From Clostridiales bacterium (GTDB lineage Bacteria; Bacillota; Clostridia; Peptostreptococcales; Anaerovoracaceae), in NCBI GenBank assembly GCA_009782285.1, contig WRJK01000002.1:1-63406 (forward strand): a stretch of DNA of 63,406 bases, given 5' to 3'. The position numbers and the translations under genes are program-made. The notes below the pieces were generated by a model that ran no database searches, was not told where the DNA came from, and saw only the letters and a list, made by a program, of their open reading frames with translations. Shown here in pieces: positions 44,103 to 53,472 of the stretch. Each line of letters opens with the position of its first letter. Within the stretch, counting starts at the first letter, position 1.

Positions 44103-45491
44103 ATGGCAATAAAGTACGTACCGGAACCATTCCGCATCAAGGTCGTTGAGCCTTTGCGGATGCTGACGAGAGAAGAAAGAGAAGCAAAAATCAAAGAAGC
44201 TAACTTCAACGTGTTCAACCTGCGCGGCGAAGACTGTTACATCGACCTATTGACTGATTCGGGCACGAACGCCATGAGCCAAAACCAATGGGGCGGCTTG
44301 ATGATCGGCGATGAGTCTTATGCCGGGGCAAACAGCTATTTCAAATTGGCAGAAGCTGGCAAGGACATTTTCAACTACGGCTACATCCAGCCAGTCCATC
44401 AAGGGCGCGCTGCAGAAAAAGTCGTTTTCCCCATCTTGCTGGGCAAGGGGAAGTACGCCATATCCAACATGTTTTTTGATACCACCAGAGCACATGTTGA
44501 ACTGGCCGGCGCCCGCGCCATCGACTGCGTGGTCGAGGAGGCGAAGGATCCCGGCAAGAGGGCGAAGTTCAAGGGGAACATGGACGTGGTCGGCTTGGAA
44601 AAGCTCATCAACGAGCTGGGGCCCGAAAACGTTGGGCTTGTCGTTTTGACTGTCACGAACAATTCGGCTGGCGGCCAGCCTGTATCTATTAAAAACATGC
44701 GCGAAACAAGCGATATCTGCAAAAAATACAACATCCTCCTCGATATTGACAGTGCGCGCTTCGCTGAGAACGCGTATTTCATAAAGAGGGACGAGGAAGG
44801 CTACGCAGGCAAACCGATAAAGGAAATCGTGCGCGAGATGTTCAGCTACGCAGACCTTTTCACCATGTCAGCCAAGAAAGACGGCATAGTTAACATGGGA
44901 GGCCTCATCGGGGTTAAAGACGCAGACACTCCGCTGCTGCTGCCAATCCGGGCAAACTGCATCTCTTACGAGGGGTTTTTCACCTACGGCGGCCTAAACG
45001 GGCGCGACATGGAGGCTCTCGCCATAGGCTTATATGAGTCGATAAACGACGATTACCTGGCTTACCGCATAGGGCAAATGGAATACATAGCTTCAAAGCT
45101 TGACGATGCAGGAATAGTGTACCAGTCCCCTGTAGGCGGGCACGGCGTGTTCATTGACGCGCAGCACATGTTCCCGGATCTGCCGTACTACGAGTTTCCG
45201 GGGCAGACGCTTGCCATCGAACTCTACAAGGAGGCGGGCATCCGCTGCTGCGACATCGGTTCATACATGCTCGGCAACGACCCAGACACTGGCGAGCAGC
45301 TAAAATCGCAATTTGAATTTACAAGGCTGGCCATACCACGCAGGGTCTACACCCAAGCTCACTTTGACGTAGTGACGGATGCGCTGGTTGCCATAAAAGA
45401 GCGTGCGCACAGCATTAAAAGAGGCTACCGCATAACGTGGGAACCTCCGATCCTTCGCCATTTCCAAGCGCGCCTTGCGCCTGCAGAGTAA
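44103..45491 (+). CDS. tnaA: Tryptophanase (tryptophan indole-lyase)
   Basis: 462 residues from ATG 44103 (AAGGAGG upstream). Beta-eliminating lyase family: [71 protein letters not shown], the PLP lysine in MSAKKD (Lys259), and [11 protein letters not shown] and [13 protein letters not shown]. The [11 protein letters not shown] and [16 protein letters not shown] stretches match tryptophanase better than tyrosine phenol-lyase. It converts tryptophan to indole, pyruvate and ammonia, an energy-yielding step in amino acid fermentation. The ArsR-type regulator follows after 3 nt. Confidence 0.92.
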   Translation: MAIKYVPEPFRIKVVEPLRMLTREEREAKIKEANFNVFNLRGEDCYIDLLTDSGTNAMSQNQWGGLMIGDESYAGANSYFKLAEAGKDIFNYGYIQPVHQGRAAEKVVFPILLGKGKYAISNMFFDTTRAHVELAGARAIDCVVEEAKDPGKRAKFKGNMDVVGLEKLINELGPENVGLVVLTVTNNSAGGQPVSIKNMRETSDICKKYNILLDIDSARFAENAYFIKRDEEGYAGKPIKEIVREMFSYADLFTMSAKKDGIVNMGGLIGVKDADTPLLLPIRANCISYEGFFTYGGLNGRDMEALAIGLYESINDDYLAYRIGQMEYIASKLDDAGIVYQSPVGGHGVFIDAQHMFPDLPYYEFPGQTLAIELYKEAGIRCCDIGSYMLGNDPDTGEQLKSQFEFTRLAIPRRVYTQAHFDVVTDALVAIKERAHSIKRGYRITWEPPILRHFQARLAPAE

Positions 45492-45494
45492 GCC

Positions 45495-45812
45495 ATGAGA
45501 CTGCGTAAAGAAACCGACGAACTTCAGGAAGAAGAAATACTGCTGGTAGCGCGGGTTTCGGATGCGTTGGCGCATCCTGCCAGAATCAAAATCTACCGGT
45601 TTATAATGAAACGCAACAAGGATAGGGTGCCTGTATGCAACAAAGACGTCGTTGCTGCTTTTGACTACTCTCAAGCGACAATATCGCAGCACCTAAAAAA
45701 ACTCGCAGAATCCGAGCTAATTCAGGTGCAAAAAAACGACAAATTTTCCATGTACTACGCCAATCTTGGCGTCCTCGTAAAATACCTGGACGCCACAAAG
45801 AAATTCGAGTGA
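45495..45812 (+). CDS. ArsR-family regulator cotranscribed with tryptophanase
   Basis: 105 residues with a winged helix: ILLVARVSDALAHPARIKIYRFIM, VCNKDVVAAFDYSQATISQHLKKLAESELIQ. No obvious metal-binding ELCVC motif in the recognition helix, so it may sense an organic ligand or redox state. Three nt after tnaA, with no ribosome site beyond the tnaA end, so probably translationally coupled and controlling its own operon. A strong terminator follows. Confidence 0.88.
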   Translation: MRLRKETDELQEEEILLVARVSDALAHPARIKIYRFIMKRNKDRVPVCNKDVVAAFDYSQATISQHLKKLAESELIQVQKNDKFSMYYANLGVLVKYLDATKKFE

Positions 45813-45830
45813 GATTTGTGTTTAATTGAA

Positions 45831-45867
45831 AAAAACCGGCGAAGCTTTCACTTCGCCGGTTTTTTTA
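45831..45867. terminator. Bidirectional terminator between the tnaA operon and the M14 cluster
   Basis: A 15-bp perfect stem (45831-45845 with 45852-45866; core ACCGGCGAAG/CTTCGCCGGT) with a 6-nt loop and T-runs in both directions. It serves the convergent ArsR-type and M14 genes. Confidence 0.9.
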
Positions 45868-45886
45868 TGGTAGTGGTGCTTGGATG

Positions 45887-47770
45887 TTATTTCGTGTAGT
45901 GAATGAACAGGTCGAGCAGGTCGAGCATGTCAATCACGCCGTCACAGTTGACGTCGCACATGCTTGCTGTGACCGGCCTGCCCCTGGAGTCATTGACTTT
46001 GACCAGGGTGTCCCAATCGGGGCTGTCAGCGTCGAAGCCGCAGTACAGGAGCATGATGCCGAGGTCAAGGGCATCGACGATGTTGTCTTTGTTCAGGTCG
46101 TATTTTGACCACACAAGCTGCTCAATGGTGGTCGTCACTGACGGGATGGCGATCGCTGAGTCAAGGTATACTGTTGTGTCGCCGTCATAGCCCACGGCCC
46201 TGAAGCCTGTCAGCGTCATTGTAGCATCGCCCTGTGCCGTCGGGGCGTATACGAACTTAGCTACGTCAGCCAGTTTCCTTGCCGTGAAACCGGTAGAATC
46301 CCCAGCCTCGTATTTCATGGTGACGGAGCCGCTCCAAGTGCCGTTTCCTGCATACATCCAGAAGATGTCGCTCATTGGCTCAAACCCGTTGATTCCTTCA
46401 ACGCCAATGCCTGCGAGAGGGCCGTCAATCACAAATTCCAGTTCGAGAGCTAGGACGTCTTTTGCGCCGTAAACCTCAAGGGTGTATTCCACGTCGCCTT
46501 CGACTCCGGAAACTTCGAGGGCTTTCAGGCCTGCTTTGGTGGTGTAGTACCAAAGCCCAGTGTTTCTAACCGACTGCACCCATTGGGTATGACGCCCGTT
46601 CGCGCTGGTGTCGTAGTCGCGGCTTGAAGGGCTCATCGTCGGCCTGGTCCCGCTGTACGGAATGTTGTAATAGATGTCCTCGTCTACGGTCAATACTTCG
46701 CCGGTGACGATGCCTTTGCAGAAAGCCATGACGCCCAAGTAGTTCTGCTTGGCGATAGCCAAGGTGTTTGCAGAGATCGCTGCGGTGTTGTTGCCATCTG
46801 ATTCAAAGAACAGCGTCGGGCAGCTGTGGTTGTACGGGTTGATGCCTTCGTAGTTGATGCCGAGGCTCATCCCGGAGACTACGCCACCGAATATTTCGAT
46901 GCCGCTGTACATGTCGATGCACGGCAAAGCGTACGGAGTCGGGAAAGCCATTCTTACGTCATCGGCTATTTCACGGAAAACGTATCCGCCCAGCTGCTTC
47001 ATCTTTGTGTTGTAGTCCTTGATGTAGGGAAGCGTCGGGCCGTCGATGTAGAGGGACGTGCCGATGGACATGGTGATCGGCATCGAACCGCTTACATACC
47101 CCGGTATCCTGCTGCCATTCGTCGGAGTGGTGTTCTTCGATCCTTGGTGATGCAGGTCAAGGGAATAATCAGGCATGATGTCGCAGAAGAGCTTGTAGTA
47201 AGCTTTTGACTCCAATGCGCCGAAAGCTACGCCTTCGCCTGCAAGGTCAACCTTCCAGTCGCGGTTAAGGTCATAGTTGGTGTACTGCCCAGGGCCGGTC
47301 ACTCCAGTCTGGCCAGGGAGGCGGTTTTCTGGCTGGACCACAGTGCCCCTCTGGTTGCGGTCTGACCCGTCCGGATTGTAGATGGGGATGGCATAGATGG
47401 TCAAATCTGCGAGGTCGGCCCTCAGTGCTGCTGACCCTATGTATTCCCATATAAAGTCCATGAAGCCAATAGTGGTGATCCTTTCGTTGCCGTGTATCCT
47501 TGCTTGGATCCAAACAACGATGTCGCCGTCGCCCATCTTGAGCACATAGAGAGGTTTGCCGGATTCGGCAGTGGCATCAGGGCCATACCTGTCCGAAAGC
47601 TTGAACAGCTCGACGTCGCTGCTCAGCGCGTCGATCTCCAGCAGTTGGCTTACCATCAGGTCATGCGTCATTATCGTGGCGCCTATGCCTTGGTCTGGTG
47701 CCGCAAATGCGGTACATGGTGCGATGCAAAGAGCAAGAACAACCACCATGCAAACAAATTTCCTTTTCAT
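45887..47770 (-). CDS. Secreted M14 zinc carboxypeptidase with cohesin-like and dockerin tail (1)
   Basis: 627 residues; AAAGGAGG before ATG 47770; signal peptide to about residue 24 (ending AFA). The M14 peptidase has zinc ligands in ARIHGNE (His93, Glu96) and SLDLHHQG (His207/208), NLNRDW-type substrate site YDLNRDWK, and a candidate catalytic Glu in LFFESDGNN. The cohesin-like domain (about 425-555) and the variant dockerin (about 558-627) follow. M14 enzymes remove C-terminal residues from peptides. First of five consecutive M14 genes; promoter with the TCTAAC/TATAAT architecture. Confidence 0.94.
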   Translation of the reverse strand: MKRKFVCMVVVLALCIAPCTAFAAPDQGIGATIMTHDLMVSQLLEIDALSSDVELFKLSDRYGPDATAESGKPLYVLKMGDGDIVVWIQARIHGNERITTIGFMDFIWEYIGSAALRADLADLTIYAIPIYNPDGSDRNQRGTVVQPENRLPGQTGVTGPGQYTNYDLNRDWKVDLAGEGVAFGALESKAYYKLFCDIMPDYSLDLHHQGSKNTTPTNGSRIPGYVSGSMPITMSIGTSLYIDGPTLPYIKDYNTKMKQLGGYVFREIADDVRMAFPTPYALPCIDMYSGIEIFGGVVSGMSLGINYEGINPYNHSCPTLFFESDGNNTAAISANTLAIAKQNYLGVMAFCKGIVTGEVLTVDEDIYYNIPYSGTRPTMSPSSRDYDTSANGRHTQWVQSVRNTGLWYYTTKAGLKALEVSGVEGDVEYTLEVYGAKDVLALELEFVIDGPLAGIGVEGINGFEPMSDIFWMYAGNGTWSGSVTMKYEAGDSTGFTARKLADVAKFVYAPTAQGDATMTLTGFRAVGYDGDTTVYLDSAIAIPSVTTTIEQLVWSKYDLNKDNIVDALDLGIMLLYCGFDADSPDWDTLVKVNDSRGRPVTASMCDVNCDGVIDMLDLLDLFIHYTK

Positions 47771-47843
47771 TTTTTTCCTCCTTTAATGAAATAAACTGTG
47801 CTAAAGCTAATTTTGCAATAACTGTAACCGTTTCATCAACTCA

Positions 47844-47877
47844 ATTATAAAATAAAATTGTATGATTACTCGTTAGA
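47844..47877 (-). promoter_or_regulatory. TCTAAC-N22-TATAAT promoter of M14 gene 1
   Basis: Minus strand TCTAAC (47877-47872), exactly 22 bp, TATAAT (47849-47844). No recognisable -35 hexamer. A second TCTAAC lies upstream at 48008-48003. The rest of the gap 47771-48086 holds only the terminator of the next gene. Confidence 0.65.
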
Positions 47878-48015
47878 TGTCGAAAATAATAAGAATTACT
47901 TTTTTTGTTTTTCTATTTTCAAAAATTTTCGTCTAGTCGGTATGCGATTCATACGAATGCTTAGTTTTTCAACTTTGACAACAATTCGCCACTGACAAAA
48001 TTGTTAGAATAATGT

Positions 48016-48053
48016 GTCAAAACCGACGAAATTGTCGCTTCGTCGGTTTTGAC
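48016..48053. terminator. Terminator hairpin after M14 gene 2
   Basis: A 15-bp perfect stem (48016-48030 with 48039-48053; core ACCGACGAA/TTCGTCGGT) with an 8-nt loop, located 34 nt beyond the stop of the gene at 48087. Confidence 0.8.
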
Positions 48054-48086
48054 GTCATACACTATACAAGATGTGTCTTTTGAATG

Positions 48087-50087
48087 CTATTTAGTGTAGT
48101 GAATGAACAGGTCAAGCAGGTCTAGCATGTCGATCACGCCGTCACAGTTCACGTCGCACATGCTTGCTGTGACTGGCCTGCCCCTGGAGTCGTTGACCTT
48201 GACCAAATTTGCCCAATCGGGACTGTCGCTGTCGAAGCCGCAGTACAGGAGCATTATGCCGAGGTCGAGGGCATCGACGATGTTGTCCTTGTTCAGGTCG
48301 TATTTTGACCATATGAGCTGCTCAATGGTTGTCGTGGCTGAAGGGATAGTGATTTCAGACCTGATGTACTTTGTCGTGTCGCCGTCGATACCAACAACCC
48401 TAAAGCCTGTCAGCGTCATAGCCGCTTCACCTTCTGCAATCGGAGCGTAGACGAACTTGGCGATGTCAGACAGTTTCTTGTGGGTGTACCCGGTTGAGTC
48501 GCCGCCTGCCTCGTATTTCATAGTGACGGAACCCTTCCAAGTGTCGTTTCCTCCGTAAACCCAGAAGATTTCGGTCATAGGTTCAAAGCCATTGATGCCT
48601 TCAACTCCGACGCCTGCGATCGGGCCGTTGATGTTGAATTCCAGCTCGACAGCCAGCACGTCCTTCGGCTGGAATATCTCAACGTTGAATTCTACATTGT
48701 CTTCAACCCCAGAAACCGCATCTGCCTTGATGCCTGCTTTCACATAATCCAAAGGCGAGAAATCTACCGGCGGGAGCCTGTGGTTCCTGTCAGTGCCATA
48801 AGTTGTGGAAATCGCGCTGAAGGTTCCGGAAGTTGCATAGGGCATGTCCCAATAGGTGTCAGGGTCATAGGTGTCAAAATCGTCATTTGCTATCATGTAG
48901 CAGACGGCTTTTGCGCCGTAATAGCTCTGCCATGCTATAGCGATGTACCTTGCTGTCAGGTTCGTGGTGTTGTTGTTTGTCTGCTGCTCAACTTCCCAGA
49001 ACCAGGCTGGGCAGGTGTACTGGTACGGGTTCCAGTTGTTGTAGTTGACTCCCAGCATCATGCCGGAAACAGCTCCGCCGTACACGTCTACGCCAGGATA
49101 GATGTTGATAGGTACGTGAGTGTAGGGCTGGCCGGCGTTTGTGCCTGAAGGATACACGAACAGATCTCTTACGTCGCCGGCAATCTGATCGAAAACGTAC
49201 TTTGTCTGCTGTTTAATCTGAACTTCGTAGTCCCTAAGGAAAGGCAGAGTAATGGCATAAAAGATGTTGTTGCTGGTAGCGCTGGCACTGAGCAAGCCCT
49301 CGCCAACCGGATCTGCCACTGCAGGGGTCCTAGGCCCACTGGCGTTCAGCGCGGTGCCCAAGGACATGGTATAGGGCAGGGAGGGGGTGCCGAAGCTGAC
49401 GGTGTTCTGGTGGTGCATGTCGATAGCTATGTCAGGCATGATGTCTGCCCATAGCCTGAAATACGCCCTTGATTCTTTCGCTACAAAGGCCACGGGGTTC
49501 CCTCTCAGCCCGAAATTCCAGTCGCGGTTCAAGTCCAAATTGCTTGAACGCACTGTGCCGTTTGCGTTCCAAACACAGGTGCCCCTCTGGGCGTTGTTGT
49601 AGTTGGGTACGCCGGCACTGGTGTAGCTGGCCCTTGAGCCGTCCACGTTGTAGATGGGGATGGCGTAGATGGTTAAATCCTCAAGGTCAGCCCTGAGGTT
49701 TTCGTCCTTCGCGTATTCCCACAGCAATTCCATCAATCCCATGGATGTCAGCTTCTCGTTGCCGTGGATCTGGGCTTCCAGCCATACAACCTTGTCACCG
49801 TGGCCAGCCTTCACAAAGTAAAGAGGCATTCCTGCTTCGCTGGTAAACTCAGGATTTCCGAACACATCTGCGATGGTGCATACTTCCATGTCGTCGCAGA
49901 GTTCAGCCATGGCGTGGATCTGGTTCACCATGACGTCCCAAGTCATTATCCTGTTACCGACTGCCAAGCCGGCGTTGGACGGCTTGTTAAGTGCAATCGA
50001 CGATGCGAAAGCTGTGCATGGTATCAGAACTAGAGCAATAACAAGCAGCATGCACAATAGTTTTTGTGATAACTTGTTGGTTTTCAT
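48087..50087 (-). CDS. Secreted M14 zinc carboxypeptidase with cohesin-like and dockerin tail (2)
   Basis: 666 residues, signal peptide ending near residue 29. Zinc ligands in AQIHGNE (His108, Glu111) and AIDMHHQN (His225/226); LDLNRDWNFG; candidate Glu in WFWEVEQQ. Cohesin-like (about 460-590) and dockerin (about 597-666) follow. It resembles genes 4 and 5 more than gene 1 (ADPVGEGLLSAS insert). It begins only 70 nt after gene 3 stops, with a perfect hairpin in between, so it is partly cotranscribed at most; no own promoter is evident. Confidence 0.93.
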   Translation of the reverse strand: MKTNKLSQKLLCMLLVIALVLIPCTAFASSIALNKPSNAGLAVGNRIMTWDVMVNQIHAMAELCDDMEVCTIADVFGNPEFTSEAGMPLYFVKAGHGDKVVWLEAQIHGNEKLTSMGLMELLWEYAKDENLRADLEDLTIYAIPIYNVDGSRASYTSAGVPNYNNAQRGTCVWNANGTVRSSNLDLNRDWNFGLRGNPVAFVAKESRAYFRLWADIMPDIAIDMHHQNTVSFGTPSLPYTMSLGTALNASGPRTPAVADPVGEGLLSASATSNNIFYAITLPFLRDYEVQIKQQTKYVFDQIAGDVRDLFVYPSGTNAGQPYTHVPINIYPGVDVYGGAVSGMMLGVNYNNWNPYQYTCPAWFWEVEQQTNNNTTNLTARYIAIAWQSYYGAKAVCYMIANDDFDTYDPDTYWDMPYATSGTFSAISTTYGTDRNHRLPPVDFSPLDYVKAGIKADAVSGVEDNVEFNVEIFQPKDVLAVELEFNINGPIAGVGVEGINGFEPMTEIFWVYGGNDTWKGSVTMKYEAGGDSTGYTHKKLSDIAKFVYAPIAEGEAAMTLTGFRVVGIDGDTTKYIRSEITIPSATTTIEQLIWSKYDLNKDNIVDALDLGIMLLYCGFDSDSPDWANLVKVNDSRGRPVTASMCDVNCDGVIDMLDLLDLFIHYTK

Positions 50088-50112
50088 TCCCTTTCACTCC
50101 TTTGCTTTTTTT

Positions 50113-50139
50113 GCCGGGCTCCCTGATAAGGAGCCCGGC
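50113..50139. terminator. Perfect hairpin between M14 genes 3 and 2
   Basis: GCCGGGCTCC (50113-50122) pairs with GGAGCCCGGC (50130-50139) around 7 nt. In the direction of the peptidase genes it is followed by A's, not U's, so it may stabilise the 3' end or attenuate rather than stop transcription. Confidence 0.6.
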
Positions 50140-50157
50140 TTGTTATATTTTCAACGA

Positions 50158-53100
50158 CTACTTCGTGTAGTGTATGAACAGGTCGAGAAGGTCAAGCATG
50201 TCAATCAGGCCGTCTCCGTTGACGTCGCACATGCTTGCCGTGACGCCGTTGCCCCAAGCGTCATTGACTTTTACTAAAGTGCCCCAATCAGCGGAATCGC
50301 TGTCGAAGCCGCAGTAAAGCAGCATGATGCCTAGGTCTAGCGCGTCAACAATACCGTCCCTGTTGAGGTCGTATTTCGACTTGGCTATGATCGAAGTAGC
50401 TGTGCCTTCGCCAATGGCGGTGGTCAGGTACCTGGTCGTGTCTCCAAAGAGGCCGACCGCCCTTGCGCCTGTCAAAGCCATAGTGGCGTTGCCGTAGCCT
50501 TTTGCGCCGTAGGTGAACACTGCGATGTCAACAGGACCTGCAGCCGTAAGCCCTGTTGTAGAGCCCGACGGAAGATCCAATGTCACTGTGCCCTTCCAGA
50601 GGTTGTCCCCGGCGTAAATCCAAAGGATGTTGTTCATGTTGTCAAAGCCGTTTAGCCCCTCAATGCCTTTCCCCGCCAGCATGTTGCCGTCGATGGTGAA
50701 TTCCAGCTCGACTGCCAGAACGTCCACTGCATCGCGGAGCGATACAGTGTATGCCACATCGTCGCTGACGTAGGTAACTGTATCAGTGCTAAGGTCTACG
50801 TACACGCAGGCAAGCTCAATGTCCGCAGCGAACGCGGAGTGTGCCGCGCCGCCGTCGAAGTTGATGACCAGCTCGGCGGTGTCTGTGCCAAGGTTCAAGT
50901 CGGCCGGATCGAAGGTGGCAGTGTAGCTGCCGCCGCCAAGGGAGTCCACTGCAACGGGCAGGCCGCCAACAGTTGCGGTCACAGCTGCGCCGTCAATAAC
51001 CCCAACCGTGCCGTCTGTGTTGTGTGTGGAGAACGGTACGGTGACTGTGCCCACTGGCCCCCAAGCTTTGTCGAAGTCAAAGGTGCTGGATATGGCAGTC
51101 GTCATCACGAAGTCTACATCTGAGTACGTGAGCTTGCGATCCATAACTTTCACATTGTTGGTCGTGTCGTATTTGCCGGATGAACTGGCGACGATCTTGT
51201 AACCGCCATTGTCGCCGTATGAGCTCTGGTGAGGTTGCTCTGACGGGTTGACCGACCAGTCATAGGCACCGTCTGCTATGTCGAGGACAGCCCTTCTTGT
51301 CCTGTCGTAGGTGTTTGCCAAGATGGTGCCGCTTGTGTTTCTCAGCCGAGCCTTAGCAACAACAGAAAGGTTGAGCTGTGCATCGAGCAGGTTGCCACTG
51401 GTGTCAACGACTTTGCCGGTGATATGCGAGGCGTATTCCCTGGCAGCGTCCATGTTAAGCATGAAAGCGCCAATGTTCCTTCTGAAATACCACTGCACTC
51501 CGCCAGCCCCTTCATTCACTAGGTCGCGGCTTAGAATCGAAACTTCGCATTTGCCGTTCTTTTGAATGTACTCGTCGATTTCCCTGCAGTAAGCGTCAAG
51601 GGCGCCCGCAACTGGAATTGTTATAGCCTGCGCGGCAGCGTCTGTTCCAAACGCCGGCCTCCAAAGGCCTATTGTTCCGGAATTGTTCTTCGAAAGGATA
51701 ACTGCGACTGCGCCCGCATCCTGCGCCGCCCTCAAAGCTGCGGAGGTGTTGGCGTTGCTGCTTCCAATGTGCATTATCAGTATTTTGCCTTCGAGCTGGT
51801 CAGCAACCGCTTGGACTTTTGCAGCAGTTCCGGCTTTGTTGGCGTCGGTGTAAGTGTCAAAGGGTCCCGTTATGACGACCGCATCAGCCGTGATTGTTGC
51901 CGCAGGTGCCCTGGTTCCTGTAAGCGTCGTTGGGTACTGCAGGTTGAACCACCTCTGGTTGCCGTAATAATCTTTAAACTCGGTCGTGGCGCCGTACCTG
52001 CCGTAGCTGGTGTCCCCGTCGGTGTCCCCGTTGTAGGGGCGTGCGAAGTTGACAGTGTTGTGCTCAAAGCAGTAGCTGAGGGAACCCAATGCACCGTACA
52101 TGTAGTCGTCAAAACCGCCGTTGGTGGCATAAAGGCCTCTTGACCTGTAATCGTTGTACAGGTTGATGTCAGCCATCCTGCGGCCTAGGTCTATGGCGTC
52201 CTGGCTGGGAAGATCGTTGTTCTGCCCCCATGGCGACAGCACCAGTTCGCTGTAAGTGTGATGGGTAATTGAAGTCATAATCATGTTGTTGAGGGCTATG
52301 GTCATCTTTGCTTCGTTTTCAGGTTCGCTCAAGGGCGCAACGCCACGGTATGTGTCGCTTGAGATCGTGCTGGCTGAACCATCGTTGTTGCCCCAATCGT
52401 AAGGATAGTTCCTGTTAAGGTCAACACCCCAGTTGCTTGCGCTGGTAGAGCCGTTGGTGTTCACGTTCTTGCGCCAAGAGCCGGGCTGGCTGGTTCCGCT
52501 GACCCGCGTGTGGTCATAGTGGGCGCCGTCCGGGTTCGACATGGGCACGAAGAATATCCTGGTGGTGTCCAAAAGCTCTGTTACCTGTGGGTCGATCTGG
52601 TATTTTGTAAGCAGAAACCAAATAGTGTTCATGAGCATCTCGGACGCCGGCCATTCCCTTGCATGGTCAGGGCTGACTTGGAAAGAGCAAGGCTTGCCGT
52701 CGTTGGCACCCGGAGTGCTGGTCACTTCAAGGCAGTAAATTGGGAAACCTTGGAAAGACGCGCCAATCACGTGCTTTTTGCAGAGCTCCGGATAAGTTTC
52801 GGCCAGATAGTTCACCTCGGAATAGTATTCCGTTACAGTTCTGAAACCGCGGCGCTCCGGATGCCCGTACTGCTCATTCATCAAAACGCCGGTCGGATCA
52901 AAATATTTGTCGTATTCGCGAGTCAAGTCGGGCCTTCTTTGTGGCAAGTTAGTCGAGCTTAACGGCCATGTATTCGCGATTGGCTGCTCGTCAGCCAAGG
53001 CTGCTGCGCCTGGCTCGTACCTGTATCCACCGAAGTCTTCAGGGCGTATGCCTATTTCGTTGACCACAGTGTACTCGATGTTGTTCTCAGCAATGTAGTT

Positions 53101-53337
53101 CATGACATAGTCCGAGGCCACCATATGGAAAGTGATGCCGATGTCGTCATCAATTTCATGGCCCAGGATGTCAAGGCCAGCCTGCCAAATAACGTCAGCC
53201 TCGTCCCAAGTGGGAACTGTCACCGCCAAAAGCGGCACTCCGCTTGCCTCAGCCGGTGCGCTGTTCGATGCTGTAACTGTGACTGCGCCGGTGAACGCGA
53301 GCGAAAGAACCAGTAATAAAACCAATAATTTCTTCAT
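50158..53337 (-). CDS. Large secreted M14 carboxypeptidase with PA, cohesin-like and dockerin modules (3)
   Basis: 1059 residues, ATG 53337, signal peptide to about residue 22. Carboxypeptidase-T-like M14 domain with zinc ligands in SPDHAREWPASE (His225, Glu228) and SITHHTYSE (His359/360), DLNRNYPYDWG and GAHYDHTR. A PA-type insert (about 480-600, with AVAVILSKN), a carboxypeptidase-regulatory/CNA-type beta domain (about 640-730), a further beta module (TFDFDKAWGPVGTVTVP, about 750-860), cohesin-like (about 865-985) and the dockerin (about 988-1059). It is closely related to the partial gene at the right edge. The largest and probably the most versatile peptidase of the cluster. Confidence 0.94.
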   Translation of the reverse strand: MKKLLVLLLVLSLAFTGAVTVTASNSAPAEASGVPLLAVTVPTWDEADVIWQAGLDILGHEIDDDIGITFHMVASDYVMNYIAENNIEYTVVNEIGIRPEDFGGYRYEPGAAALADEQPIANTWPLSSTNLPQRRPDLTREYDKYFDPTGVLMNEQYGHPERRGFRTVTEYYSEVNYLAETYPELCKKHVIGASFQGFPIYCLEVTSTPGANDGKPCSFQVSPDHAREWPASEMLMNTIWFLLTKYQIDPQVTELLDTTRIFFVPMSNPDGAHYDHTRVSGTSQPGSWRKNVNTNGSTSASNWGVDLNRNYPYDWGNNDGSASTISSDTYRGVAPLSEPENEAKMTIALNNMIMTSITHHTYSELVLSPWGQNNDLPSQDAIDLGRRMADINLYNDYRSRGLYATNGGFDDYMYGALGSLSYCFEHNTVNFARPYNGDTDGDTSYGRYGATTEFKDYYGNQRWFNLQYPTTLTGTRAPAATITADAVVITGPFDTYTDANKAGTAAKVQAVADQLEGKILIMHIGSSNANTSAALRAAQDAGAVAVILSKNNSGTIGLWRPAFGTDAAAQAITIPVAGALDAYCREIDEYIQKNGKCEVSILSRDLVNEGAGGVQWYFRRNIGAFMLNMDAAREYASHITGKVVDTSGNLLDAQLNLSVVAKARLRNTSGTILANTYDRTRRAVLDIADGAYDWSVNPSEQPHQSSYGDNGGYKIVASSSGKYDTTNNVKVMDRKLTYSDVDFVMTTAISSTFDFDKAWGPVGTVTVPFSTHNTDGTVGVIDGAAVTATVGGLPVAVDSLGGGSYTATFDPADLNLGTDTAELVINFDGGAAHSAFAADIELACVYVDLSTDTVTYVSDDVAYTVSLRDAVDVLAVELEFTIDGNMLAGKGIEGLNGFDNMNNILWIYAGDNLWKGTVTLDLPSGSTTGLTAAGPVDIAVFTYGAKGYGNATMALTGARAVGLFGDTTRYLTTAIGEGTATSIIAKSKYDLNRDGIVDALDLGIMLLYCGFDSDSADWGTLVKVNDAWGNGVTASMCDVNGDGLIDMLDLLDLFIHYTK

Positions 53338-53361
53338 GTTAAATCTTCCTCCTGTTATCTA

Positions 53362-53397
53362 TTTATATGTGTGGCACACGATGGGAACTCGTGCGCC
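53362..53397 (-). promoter_or_regulatory. Putative promoter with overlapping inverted repeat, M14 gene 3
   Basis: Minus strand TATAAA (53367-53362) upstream of the gene. An imperfect inverted repeat GGCACACGA (53373-53381) / TCGTGCGCC (53389-53397) covers the spacer and the -35 position, so it could be an operator. No TCTAAC site here, unlike genes 1, 4 and 5. Confidence 0.4.
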
Positions 53398-53414
53398 GGC
53401 TATTTTTTTCAAAC

Positions 53415-53443
53415 AAACCGGCGAAGCCGCGCTCCGCCGGTTT
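53415..53443. terminator. Hairpin after M14 gene 4
   Basis: AAACCGGCG (53415-53423) pairs with CGCCGGTTT (53435-53443), located 29 nt beyond the stop of the gene at 53473. Confidence 0.65.
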
Positions 53444-53472
53444 AATACTCTAAACTGCGCGCGGTACGCTAA

